From NCBI GenBank assembly GCA_032622095.1, contig CP136069.1, forward strand, positions 166,896,394 through 166,960,393: a stretch of 64,000 nucleotides of DNA, in the 5' to 3' direction. This DNA is from Siphonodentalium dalli. Taxonomy: Eukaryota > Mollusca > Scaphopoda > Gadilida > Siphonodentaliidae. The position numbers and the translations under genes were made by a program. The notes under the pieces are model-generated. The model saw only the letters and a program-made list of their open reading frames with translations. It searched no databases and was not told the origin of the DNA. This document shows, in pieces, positions 12,216 to 24,800 of this stretch (within the stretch, counting starts at the first letter, position 1; the number at the start of each line of letters is the position of its first letter).

Positions 12216-15200
12216 TAACGGGGTTAGGTTTGAGCGGACCTTTGTCTGGTTTGGTCTTCTGTCTATGTTTAAGACGCTCACATAGACCAAATCCAGCTGT
12301 TGCGCTTCGTCTAGGAGAAGATCTGGGCACAAGCACTTTCTACACATGGACTTTATTAGTACATTTTTCGATGTGTTATAACTTGGCCATTTCTCAATCG
12401 ATTTACAAAATTCTTTCACGAGTAGCATCAGTACGTCGTATAGATACACGACAGTAAAAATGGTTGGAATCGGTGACAAGAAAAAAATTGACAAATTTTG
12501 CACCCCTCCCCAGTTCAACAAATTGATTTCGGACCTTGGTGAAAATTTCCCCGATTCGTACCCTTTCGTCAGTTAACACGGTTACGTAACCCGAATTCAG
12601 CTGCTTGGCTTCTTATAGGAGAAGATCTGGGCACAAACTTTTTCCAAAATTTTTGATTAAGGGCCATAACTCTGGAAAGCAAGTTAGGACATAAACCTAA
12701 ATGTTTCATTCAGTTGTAACTTGGCAAGGTGCATATACCTACCAAATTTCAATGATTTATCTTTTTAACTTTCTGAGATATAAGGGTTACAAAATATATT
12801 AAGAAGTAGAATAAATAATGAAAAATAAAAATAAAAAATTGAATAACAATATACATCCATATTAAAATATGGAAGTATAATAAGGGAATCGCGCGGAATT
12901 GATTGGAATGTCTATAGTATAGTTTATTGACATTTCTGTGTTCAGTTGGAACGTTCTGGTGTGACCCCCACCCATGCCTCGAAATTTGGTGACGCGGGTA
13001 GAAAATTCGCCATATCTCGGCCAATTTTCGCGATATCGAGATAATTTTTGCGTCATTGTGTTCATATTCGATGCCCCTTTAATATTTAGCAGGGTTTTGG
13101 TAAGGTATTGTGGCGATATTCTACTATGTAGGCCAATATGTATGTTGTTCAGTACATACTTTTCGAATATCTCCGGCCTCCATCGTCATAATACCGCAAG
13201 TAGGTAATCGTTTTGAAGTACTAGAAATTCCCCATCGAATGACACCAAACACGTGACGATCGGTTGAAGGAATTTAAATTCATAGTGCATTTTCTGTAAA
13301 CTTGAACAAAAGGAAGGGGTCACAATTTCTACATTTGTCAACCGATTCATAAAATTCACTCACAATGACACTCAGTACATCATATAGATACTTCACAACC
13401 ATTTTGGTTCAAATCGGCGACAAAAACAAAATTGAAAAATTTTGCCCCTCCCCTAGCCCGGAAAAATTTGAGCGGACCTTTGTCAGCATTTCCTGGTTTG
13501 GTCTTCTGTCTATGTTTAAGACGCTCACATAGACCAAATCCAGCTGTTGCGCTTCGTCTAGGAGAAGATCTGGGCACAAGCACTTTCTACACATGGACTT
13601 TATTAGTACATTTTTCGATGTGTTATAACTTGGCCATTTCTCAATCGATTTACAAAATTCTTTCACGAGTAGCATCAGTACGTCGTATAGATACACGACA
13701 GTAAAAATGGTTGGAATCGGTGACAAGAAAAAAATTGACAAATTTTGCACCCCTCCCCAGTTCAACAAATTGATTTCGGACCTTGGTGAAAATTTCCCCG
13801 ATTCGTACCCTTTCGTCAGTTAACACGGTTACGTAACCCGAATTCAGCTGCTTGGCTTCTTATAGGAGAAGATCTGGGCACAAACTTTTTCCAAAATTTT
13901 TGATTAAGGGCCATAACTCTGGAAAGCAAGTTAGGACATAAACCTAAATGTTTCATTCAGTTGTAACTTGGCAAGGTGCATATACCTACCAAATTTCAAT
14001 GATTTATCTTTTTAACTTTCTGAGATATAAGGGTTACAAAATATATTAAGAAGTAGAATAAATAATGAAAAATAAAAATAAAAAATTGAATAACAATATA
14101 CATCCATATTAAAATATGGAAGTATAATAAGGGAATCGCGCGGAATTGATTGGAATGTCTATAGTATAGTTTATTGACATTTCTGTGTTCAGTTGGAACG
14201 TTCTGGTGTGACCCCCACCCATGCCTCGAAATTTGGTGACGCGGGTAGAAAATTCGCCATATCTCGGCCAATTTTCGCGATATCGAGATAATTTTTGCGT
14301 CATTGTGTTCATATTCGATGCCCCTTTAATATTTAGCAGGGTTTTGGTAAGGTATTGTGGCGATATTCTACTATGTAGGCCAATATGTATGTTGTTCAGT
14401 ACATACTTTTCGAATATCTCCGGCCTCCATCGTCATAATACCGCAAGTAGGTAATCGTTTTGAAGTACTAGAAATTCCCCATCGAATGACACCAAACACG
14501 TGACGATCGGTTGAAGGAATTTAAATTCATAGTGCATTTTCTGTAAACTTGAACAAAAGGAAGGGGTCACAATTTCTACATTTGTCAACCGATTCATAAA
14601 ATTCACTCACAATGACACTCAGTACATCATATAGATACTTCACAACCATTTTGGTTCAAATCGGCGACAAAAACAAAATTGAAAAATTTTGCCCCTCCCC
14701 TAGCCCGGAAAAATTTGAGCGGACCTTTGTCAGCATTTCCTGGTTTGGTCTTCTGTCTATGTTTAAGACGCTCACATAGACCAAATCCAGCTGTTGCGCT
14801 TCGTCTAGGAGAAGATCTGGGCACAAGCACTTTCTACACATGGACTTTATTAGTACATTTTTCGATGTGTTATAACTTGGCCATTTCTCAATCGATTTAC
14901 AAAATTCTTTCACGAGTAGCATCAGTACGTCGTATAGATACACGACAGTAAAAATGGTTGGAATCGGTGACAAGAAAAAAATTGACAAATTTTGCACCCC
15001 TCCCCAGTTCAACAAATTGATTTCGGACCTTGGTGAAAATTTCCCCGATTCGTACCCTTTCGTCAGTTAACACGGTTACGTAACCCGAATTCAGCTGCTT
15101 GGCTTCTTATAGGAGAAGATCTGGGCACAAACTTTTTCCAAAATTTTTGATTAAGGGCCATAACTCTGGAAAGCAAGTTAGGACATAAACCTAAATGTTT

Positions 15201-17872
15201 CATTCAGTTGTAACTTGGCAAGGTGCATATACCTACCAAATTTCAATGATTTATCTTTTTAACTTTCTGAGATATAAGGGTTACAAAATATATTAAGAAG
15301 TAGAATAAATAATGAAAAATAAAAATAAAAAATTGAATAACAATATACATCCATATTAAAATATGGAAGTATAATAAGGGAATCGCGCGGAATTGATTGG
15401 AATGTCTATAGTATAGTTTATTGACATTTCTGTGTTCAGTTGGAACGTTCTGGTGTGACCCCCACCCATGCCTCGAAATTTGGTGACGCGGGTAGAAAAT
15501 TCGCCATATCTCGGCCAATTTTCGCGATATCGAGATAATTTTTGCGTCATTGTGTTCATATTCGATGCCCCTTTAATATTTAGCAGGGTTTTGGTAAGGT
15601 ATTGTGGCGATATTCTACTATGTAGGCCAATATGTATGTTGTTCAGTACATACTTTTCGAATATCTCCGGCCTCCATCGTCATAATACCGCAAGTAGGTA
15701 ATCGTTTTGAAGTACTAGAAATTCCCCATCGAATGACACCAAACACGTGACGATCGGTTGAAGGAATTTAAATTCATAGTGCATTTTCTGTAAACTTGAA
15801 CAAAAGGAAGGGGTCACAATTTCTACATTTGTCAACCGATTCATAAAATTCACTCACAATGACACTCAGTACATCATATAGATACTTCACAACCATTTTG
15901 GTTCAAATCGGCGACAAAAACAAAATTGAAAAATTTTGCCCCTCCCCTAGCCCGGAAAAATTTGAGCGGACCTTTGTCAGCATTTCCTGGTTTGGTCTTC
16001 TGTCTATGTTTAAGACGCTCACATAGACCAAATCCAGCTGTTGCGCTTCGTCTAGGAGAAGATCTGGGCACAAGCACTTTCTACACATGGACTTTATTAG
16101 TACATTTTTCGATGTGTTATAACTTGGCCATTTCTCAATCGATTTACAAAATTCTTTCACGAGTAGCATCAGTACGTCGTATAGATACACGACAGTAAAA
16201 ATGGTTGGAATCGGTGACAAGAAAAAAATTGACAAATTTTGCACCCCTCCCCAGTTCAACAAATTGATTTCGGACCTTGGTGAAAATTTCCCCGATTCGT
16301 ACCCTTTCGTCAGTTAACACGGTTACGTAACCCGAATTCAGCTGCTTGGCTTCTTATAGGAGAAGATCTGGGCACAAACATTTTCCAAAATTTTTGATTA
16401 AGGGCCATAACTCTGGAAAGCAAGTTAGGACATAAACCTAAATGTTTCATTCAGTTGTAACTTGGCAAGGTGCATATACCTACCAAATTTCAATGATTTA
16501 TCTTTTTAACTTTCTGAGATATAAGGGTTACAAAATATATTAAGAAGTAGAATAAATAATGAAAAATAAAAATAAAAAATTGAATAACAATATACATCCA
16601 TATTAAAATATGGAAGTATAATAAGGGAATCGCGCGGAATTGATTGGAATGTCTATAGTATAGTTTATTGACATTTCTGTGTTCAGTTGGAACGTTCTGG
16701 TGTGACCCCCACCCATGCCTCGAAATTTGGTGACGCGGGTAGAAAATTCGCCATATCTCGGCCAATTTTCGCGATATCGAGATAATTTTTGCGTCATTGT
16801 GTTCATATTCGATGCCCCTTTAATATTTAGCAGGGTTTTGGTAAGGTATTGTGGCGATATTCTACTATGTAGGCCAATATGTATGTTGTTCAGTACATAC
16901 TTTTCGAATATCTCCGGCCTCCATCGTCATAATACCGCAAGTAGGTAATCGTTTTGAAGTACTAGAAATTCCCCATCGAATGACACCAAACACGTGACGA
17001 TCGGTTGAAGGAATTTAAATTCATAGTGCATTTTCTGTAAACTTGAACAAAAGGAAGGGGTCACAATTTCTACATTTGTCAACCGATTCATAAAATTCAC
17101 TCACAATGACACTCAGTACATCATATAGATACTTCACAACCATTTTGGTTCAAATCGGCGACAAAAACAAAATTGAAAAATTTTGCCCCTCCCCTAGCCC
17201 GGAAAAATTTGAGCGGACCTTTGTCAGCATTTCCTGGTTTGGTCTTCTGTCTATGTTTAAGACGCTCACATAGACCAAATCCAGCTGTTGCGCTTCGTCT
17301 AGGAGAAGATCTGGGCACAAGCACTTTCTACACATGGACTTTATTAGTACATTTTTCGATGTGTTATAACTTGGCCATTTCTCAATCGATTTACAAAATT
17401 CTTTCACGAGTAGCATCAGTACGTCGTATAGATACACGACAGTAAAAATGGTTGGAATCGGTGACAAGAAAAAAATTGACAAATTTTGCACCCCTCCCCA
17501 GTTCAACAAATTGATTTCGGACCTTGGTGAAAATTTCCCCGATTCGTACCCTTTCGTCAGTTAACACGGTTACGTAACCCGAATTCAGCTGCTTGGCTTC
17601 TTATAGGAGAAGATCTGGGCACAAACTTTTTCCAAAATTTTTGATTAAGGGCCATAACTCTGGAAAGCAAGTTAGGACATAAACCTAAATGTTTCACTCA
17701 GTTGTAACTTGGCAAGGTGCATATACCTACCAAATTTCAATGATTTATCTTTTTAACTTTCTGAGATATAAGGGTTACAAAATATATTAAGAAGTAGAAT
17801 AAATAATGAAAAATAAAAATAAAAAATTGAATAACAATATACATCCATATTAAAATATGGAAGTATAATAAT
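12216..17872 (+). repeat. Tandem array C, 1247 bp unit, about 4.5 copies
   Basis: Hairpins at 12850, 14097, 15344, 16591 and 17838 are exactly 1247 bp apart. Full units are almost identical; private changes include A for T near 16380 and C for T near 17697. The first partial unit is entered in mid-unit near 12229 and lacks about 9 bp compared with the others. Each unit has two 300 bp-type sub-repeats marked by taggagaagatctgggcaca (for example 12311 and 12615). The array passes directly into D at 17873. Frames of 67-119 codons repeat on both strands and show no family resemblance. Confidence 0.95.
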
Positions 17873-19261
17873 ATTGGAAAAAAATAATAAATTGAATAAC
17901 AATATACTTCCATATTCAAATATGGAAGTATAATAAGGGAATCGCGCGAAATTGATTGGTATGTCGATATTATGGTTTATTGACATTTCTGTGTTCAGTT
18001 GGAACGTTCTGGTGTGACCTCCACCCATGCCTCGAAATTTGGTGACGTGGATAGAAAAGTCGCCATATATCGGCCAATTTTCGAGATATCGAGCTAATTT
18101 TTGCGTCATTGTGTTCGTATGCGATGCCCCTTTATTATTTAGCAGGGTTCTGGTAAGGTATTGTGGCGATATTTTACTATGTAGGCCAATATGTATGTTG
18201 TTCAGTACATACTTTTCGAATATCTCTGGCCTCTATCGACATAATACGGCAAGTAGGTAATCATTTAGAAGTACTAGAAATTCCCCATCGGATGACACCA
18301 AAAACGTGACGATTGGTTGAAGGAATTTAAATCCACAGTGCATCTTCTGTAAACTTGATAAGAATGAAGTGGCCACACTTTCTACATTTGTCAACCGATT
18401 CACAAAATTCACTCATAATGGCCCTCAGTACATATTATAGATACTTCACAACAATTTTGGTTCAAATCGGAGACAATAAAAAAATGACAAATTTTGACCC
18501 CTTCCCTAGTGCGGACAAATTTCATTGGATCTTGGTCAAAATTTCACCATTTCATCTTCTCTCTATGGAAAACACACTCACATAAACCAAATCCAGTTTA
18601 TATGCGTCGTCTAGGAGGAGATAGAGTCATAAGCACTTTCTCCTCAATTGATGTATGAATACAATTTTCGATGGTCTGTAACTTGGACATTTCTCAACCG
18701 ATTTACAAAATTCTTTCAGGAGGATCATTAGTACGTCCTATAGATACACGACAGTAAAAATAGTTGAAATCATCGCAAAAAAAATTTGCGAAAATTTTGC
18801 CCCCACCTAAACCCCAAAAATATAAGTTCGTCCCTGTTCAAAACTTGTTTTCGTATCAAGTTGCTAATGATTAACTGCATAGAAGCTCTCAAATTTGGAT
18901 ATCCTGCATGCCATAGCCAGACACAGGATATGAAATAAATCGAGTTTGGCTAACCATGGGCGACAACTCTGTGGCGAAAGCGCGGACATAAATTGTAATG
19001 CATTCACCCAATAGGGCATACTGAGTTGTACATATGGTCCAAATTTGGAGTCTCTGCTGCTCATATTTTTCGAGATACAGCAAACCCATTTGTTCACAAA
19101 AGGGGAGATAACTCTGAAAATCAAGCGCGGACAATATCCTATATAGTCTATTGACCTAGAATTATTATAGGTCTATATACGTACGAAATTCCAGATCTCT
19201 ATATATTGTACTTCCAGAGATATAAGAGTTACAAAATTGCTAAGAATAATAATAATAATAA
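17873..19261 (+). repeat. D unit, copy 2
   Basis: Same unit as 3026-4410, with its hairpin at 17904-17933 carrying C in the loop. It joins the C array on the left and ends in an AAT tract followed by CTAG at 19262-19265. It is the first part of the 3.85 kb block that recurs 34,020 bp downstream. A private A replaces C near 18568. Confidence 0.93.
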
Positions 19262-19327
19262 CTAGAGGTCAGATTCCATGGAATCAGATATACTTCCATG
19301 GTATTCCATCCCATCCCATCCCATCCC

Positions 19328-19588
19328 GACCTGACCTTGGTCTTCAAAATGGTCAATCGAAGGTCAAATCGGGTAAAACATGCGGATTTCCACGAAATTT
19401 GATACCTAGGGGTACTTTTGTCCGGGGAGTCTTTTGGGCGGGTCAAGTCGTGACCCCGACCTGACATTGACATTCGAAATGGTAAGTTCAAGGTAAAATC
19501 GAGTAAAACGATCGGATTTCGACGAAATTTTATTCCTAGGAAAACTTTTGTCCGGGGAGTGTTTTGGACAGGTCAAATCGTGACAATA
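19328..19588 (+). repeat. 130 bp tandem duplication in module G
   Basis: Both copies begin gacctgac (19328 and 19458) and share aaatcg.gtaaaac, cggattt, cctagg and acttttgtccggggagt. They differ by roughly a fifth, so this duplication is older than the module duplication. The same pair is at 53348-53608. Confidence 0.85.
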
Positions 19589-20470
19589 GGTTACTTTTAC
19601 AGTAGAGCGGACATACCTATATAGTATATCGGTGAGCATATTCATGCATTTGCCTTGCTTCTTGCTAAGTCCGTTTGAATTTGCGTCATGAAGAGAGGGT
19701 TTGAATTTGAGTAATATATATCACCCGTCACAACGTTATACGCTACCAGGGTTAAACCGTTCAATATAAATCATTAAAAAGTGTACTAATCTTGCGTTTA
19801 TATACTACTTATCACATCCACTCATCGAAAAGTTTTTATCTCAATATATGATTTTCGGAGTAATTTTGCCCATTTGATCTTCGGTGGAATTTTCCAAATC
19901 TGAACCCACCCGACACAAACACTCCCTTGAGCAGGTTGCGTTTATATTAGAGAGGTCAAATTTTAGAGTCATACCTACAGTATACCGGCTTATGTACCAC
20001 CGCATTAAACTCGCTCCTACATCGGCCCGTTTGGATTTGGGGCTAAAAATCGGCTAGTGATAGACTACAGAAGTATACATATTTATGATATATAGCGTTG
20101 TCACGAGTAAACCGTTCCGTTCCATCTGAAAATTAGAAAATTGCGCTCTAGATGCGCGTGAACACTAGCTATCAGATGTACTCGTCAACAAAAAAATTCT
20201 CGATGTTTGAATTTGAAGTATAGCGGTCAAGATTTGGGGGGGGGGCGTGAATAGAATATCCAAATGTACCTGCTACGGCATTACCTTGCTCTTTAATTAG
20301 CCCTTTTGGATTTGGTGGGAAGAATAGGTGCATTTTCCTGTTCCCCGTATAGCGGAAAGGGGTATATATATATATAGTCACGCATTTCAATCAGTTTGGA
20401 TATAAAGTTTAAATATACACAGTTATATGCCTATATATTTAATACTAATATATTTTCTTATAAATTAATA

Positions 20471-20563
20471 GCGCAGTGCGTAGCTGAGTGGTCAGAGCGT
20501 CAAACCTTCAGTTTGTGTTTTTATTGCGACGTGAGTTCGAATCCCGTCAAATTATCTTTTTTT
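20471..20563 (+). repeat. tRNA-like / SINE-like sequence 1 (Pol III boxes)
   Basis: A-box-like TAGCTGAGTGG at 20481-20491, B-box-like AGTTCGAATCC at 20534-20544 and a T7 run at 20557-20563 give the three parts of a type 2 Pol III unit. A caaac/gtttg stem sits at the anticodon-arm position but with a 5 nt loop. No 7 bp acceptor stem forms and the T-stem pairs poorly, so this is not a functional canonical tRNA; a tRNA-derived SINE head, a tRNA pseudogene or an unclassified small RNA are the options. Confidence 0.55.
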
Positions 20564-20742
20564 ATTTTTTATTTTTAACATGTTTTGGTGTATTTTAATC
20601 ATCAAATACGAATAATACCAAACTAAAGATAATGTAAAGATGCTTTTTATATTCGATTTCAATCAGTTTGGATATAAAGTTTAAATATACACAGTTATAT
20701 GCCTACATATTTAATACTAATATATTTTCTTATAAATTAACA

Positions 20743-20834
20743 GCGCGCTGCGTAGCCGAGTGGAGAGAGCGTCAAACATTCAGTTTGTGTTTTATTGCGA
20801 CGTGAGTTCGAATCCCGTCAAATTATCTTTTTTT
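20743..20834 (+). repeat. tRNA-like / SINE-like sequence 2
   Basis: Tandem copy 270 bp downstream of the first. Box A is TAGCCGAGTGG (20753-20763), box B is unchanged and a T7 run lies at 20828-20834. Substitutions in the D-loop region (gtggagagagc for gtggtcagagc) leave the boxes intact. Confidence 0.55.
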
Positions 20835-20938
20835 ATTTTTTATTTTTAACATGTTTTGGTGTATTTTAATCATCAAATACGAATAATACCAAACTAAAGA
20901 TAATGTAAAGATGCTTTTTATATTCGATAAATAACTAG

Positions 20939-21828
20939 AATATAAACAATATACAAATTGATCTTACGAAACTGATGATGTTTGCATGTTTCTATGTGTT
21001 TATCGTTGTTATCGCAAATGGAATAATTGGCTATACGTCGTCATTACGTTAGTAGAAATATACACCATATAACGAAGTCTTGTGTGATCAAATTAATGTA
21101 ATGTTTGTATTTTGTTTGGTTGTATATGATATGCAGTGCGTTGAAGATGCGAAAGAAAATACAAAAGTGAAATGCACGCACGCAGATAGCTCATGACACA
21201 CTATACACGATAAAATGATAATTTACCACACACCATGGGCTACACAATTTACGAATAGGTGGGTTTATATTAAAATCCAAGTTATTTGCTTTATAACGGC
21301 TCCGATATGAACTCATACCAATATAGCACTCTGGAAATGATTGTTGGTATTCGACGGGCGTTCTATCAGTTCTCTGGTAGAGGAATGAGACTGGCCCGCG
21401 GCATGACGGGTGTATTCGAATCGGAGGTAGGTTCCATCCCACGGAGGATGGGGTAGCCGGAGGAAGGAGAGAGGGGAGTGACAAATTTTTGGCGTATATA
21501 TAGATAATATATATTATATATATAAGCGGAATTATTTTGAAGAGCTCTTTTCACTTGACTGAGAAAAAAATAATGTTCTAAGTCCAAAAGTTTTGGTTGA
21601 AATATTGGAGCCTTTTTCAAAAAGTGAAAACAAAATGAACGACTTTTCTGGAACAGGGCGATTTCGATCCGTTTTGGACTCTGGATTCCCCAAAAGTTAT
21701 CTCCGTTTCGCGTGTAGCATAATATGACTTTTATGAATAAGTAACGGATAGTTTGGGGAATGAGATGTGAGCTTGTACAACATTCGTTCATAGTTCGCGA
21801 ATTACATTTGGATAGACATATTTCTGTT
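20939..21828 (+). repeat. Module E, copy 2
   Basis: Starts directly after the CTAG of module G and leads into the B array. About 98-99% identical by eye to 54959-55740 as far as 21720, and clearly more diverged from 11282-12200. A box B-like gtattcgaatc lies near 21412. Minus-strand frames of 97 and 141 codons overlap here; the longer one is not preserved in length between copies. Confidence 0.85.
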
Positions 21829-24800
21829 ATATCCCAAATTTCATATGATTCTGAGAAGAATTAAAAATTGGTACCGCAGACCACCCCTCCCCTGACCCAC
21901 AATACTGGACCGACACTTGCAAACTTTGAGGGCCCGTAACTCTTGCATTTCTTCTCGGATTACAAAAATCCTTTCCGGTATGGGTTTGTTTTCGTTCAGG
22001 GAATCTACATACTTAAATAGATGAATGTCAATAATAAAAAAAAATTGCGAAAATATTGCCCCCACCCCAGTGTAAAAATATATGTCCAACCCTGTCAAAT
22101 TTTCTTCCTCGGACTAAGCTGACAACGGTCAACACGACTACAAAAACCAAATACAGTTATCTGGAATGATACGGGAGGACAACAGAGTACAATAAAATAG
22201 AGGTTTGCCAACTATGGGCGGTAACTCTTCAGGGAAAGGGCGGACCCAAGTTTTTATGCCCGTGGGCAGTAGTGCATATCGAGATGTGCATACGGTCTAA
22301 TTTTCGATGCTCTGCTTCTTATAATTTCCGAGATAATAAAATGACATTTTTTCAAATAAAGGGAGATAACTCCTCGGGGAAAACGCGGACAATATTCGTT
22401 ATGCGACGATGGCATACAACTCTTTGATCCCAAGATACGTACCAAGTTTTAGTGTGCTACTCCTGGTACTTTTCGAGTAATAAGGGTTGCAAAAGTGTCC
22501 AGTATAATAATAATAATAATAATGAAAAATAATCGAAAAAGGGCCATAACTCTGTCAAAATATATTGGACCAACATCCGGATAGCATTATTTTTAGTAGA
22601 CCTTAGATGCCTACATTCGCTAGAGATTTCGCGGTCCTCCTCCCATTAGTTTCTGAGTATTTCCAATTAAACAGAAAACGGCCGCAGTAGAAAAACAATA
22701 TACTTCCTTGGTTACACCATGGAAGTATAATAATAGGGCAAATCATGAGCTCAATAAATCGCAGTTAAGGGACGGAAAATATGAATTAGGATGATTATAT
22801 CTTTCCCTTAACATGTGTGGGTTGATCTCAAGTGTTTGGGAGTGACCCCACCCCTGCCTCGAAATTGGGTGACGGGATTGGGAAATAGTCAAACCCGGCC
22901 CAAAATGCGAATTTTGAGAGCCCGTAACTCCGTTATTTTCCAATGGATTTAAAAATTGTTTTGAGTATTGTGATCAGCTACTTACATTGATTATTTGTTA
23001 TAAATTTTGTCTGATTCAGAGACGAATAACATTTTGTTTATTGGAAAGAATACGGGCCCACATTCAAAGTTTGAGGGCCCAAATCTCCGCCATTTTTTAA
23101 CGGATTTACAATCTGTTTTCAGTTTTATGATCAACGTGTATGGTATATGTTATATATCAAGTTTCATATGATTCGGAGACGAAATAAATTTTGGTACCCC
23201 GGACCACCCCTCCCCTGACCCACAACACTGAACCGACACTGGCAAAATTTGGCTCATCGCGTGCTCTCTTCAGACCGCACGCATTGGCGTATCAGTTGAC
23301 ATCCAAAGTTTGACATCTTCGGAGGAGATGTGATCACAAGCATATGGGGCCAAATTTGCATTGTTTGAAGGCCCACAACTCTGACATTTTTCAATGGATT
23401 TTCGAAATTCTTTCAGTTTCTAGATCGGTTGGCGGTATGGATGTTATATTCCAAGTTTCATCCGATTCGGAGAAGAATACAAAATTGGTACCCCGGACCA
23501 CCCCTCCCCTGACCCACAACACTGAACCGACACTGGCAAAATTTGGCCCATCGCGTGCTCTCTTCAGACCGCACGCACTGGGATATCAGACGACATCCAA
23601 AGTTCGACATCTTCGGAGGAGATAGGGTCACAAGCACATGGGACCAAATTGCAAACTTTGAGGGCCCGTAACTCTTGCATTTCTTCTCGGATTACAAAAA
23701 TCCTTTCCGGTATGGGTTTGTTTTCGTTCAGGGAATCTACATACTTAAATAGATGAATGTCAATAATAAAAAAAAATTGCGAAAATATTGCCCCCACCCC
23801 AGTGTAAAAATATATGTCCAACCCTGTCAAATTTTCTTCCTCGGACTAAGCTGACAACGGTCAACACGACTACAAAAACCAAATACAGTTATCTGGAATG
23901 ATACGGGAGGACAACAGAGTACAATAAAATAGAGGTTTGCCAACTATGGGCGGTAACTCTTCAGGGAAAGGGCGGACCCAAGTTTTTATGCCCGTGGGCA
24001 GTAGTGCATATCGAGATGTGCATACGGTCTAATTTTCGATGCTCTGCTTCTTATAATTTCCGAGATAATAAAATGACATTTTTTCAAATAAAGGGAGATA
24101 ACTCCTCGGGGAAAACGCGGACAATATTCGTTATGCGACGATGGCATACAACTCTTTGATCCCAAGATACGTACCAAGTTTTAGTGTGCTACTCCTGGTA
24201 CTTTTCGAGTAATAAGGGTTGCAAAAGTGTCCAGTATAATAATAATAATAATAATGAAAAATAATCGAAAAAGGGCCATAACTCTGTCAAAATATATTGG
24301 ACCAACATCCGGATAGCATTATTTTTAGTAGACCTTAGATGCCTACATTCGCTAGAGATTTCGCGGTCCTCCTCCCATTAGTTTCTGAGTATTTCCAATT
24401 AAACAGAAAACGGCCGCAGTAGAAAAACAATATACTTCCTTGGTTACACCATGGAAGTATAATAATAGGGCAAATCATGAGCTCAATAAATCGCAGTTAA
24501 GGGACGGAAAATATGAATTAGGATGATTATATCTTTCCCTTAACATGTGTGGGTTGATCTCAAGTGTTTGGGAGTGACCCCACCCCTGCCTCGAAATTGG
24601 GTGACGGGATTGGGAAATAGTCAAACCCGGCCCAAAATGCGAATTTTGAGAGCCCGTAACTCCGTTATTTTCCAATGGATTTAAAAATTGTTTTGAGTAT
24701 TGTGATCAGCTACTTACATTGATTATTTGTTATAAATTTTGTCTGATTCAGAGACGAATAACATTTTGTTTATTGGAAAGAATACGGGCCCACATTCAAA

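Larger units (their letters stand above)
19262..20938 (+). repeat. Module G, copy 1
   Basis: Bounded by CTAG at 19262-19265 and CTAG at 20935-20938. In order: half of a terminal hairpin (atatacttccatgg near 19289), an ATCCC minisatellite (19307-19327), a 130 bp tandem duplication (19328-19588), AT-rich sequence with repeated phrases of the form cccgtttggatttgg (near 19660, 20025, 20300), a run of ten G (20236-20245), and a 270 bp tandem duplication (about 20384-20934) in which each copy holds a tRNA-like sequence. The second copy of the module is at 53282-54958. Confidence 0.85.

Noticed and set aside
20471-20563. Functional tRNA gene
   Set aside because: Pol III boxes are present but there is no acceptor stem, the T-stem is poor and the anticodon loop is 5 nt.
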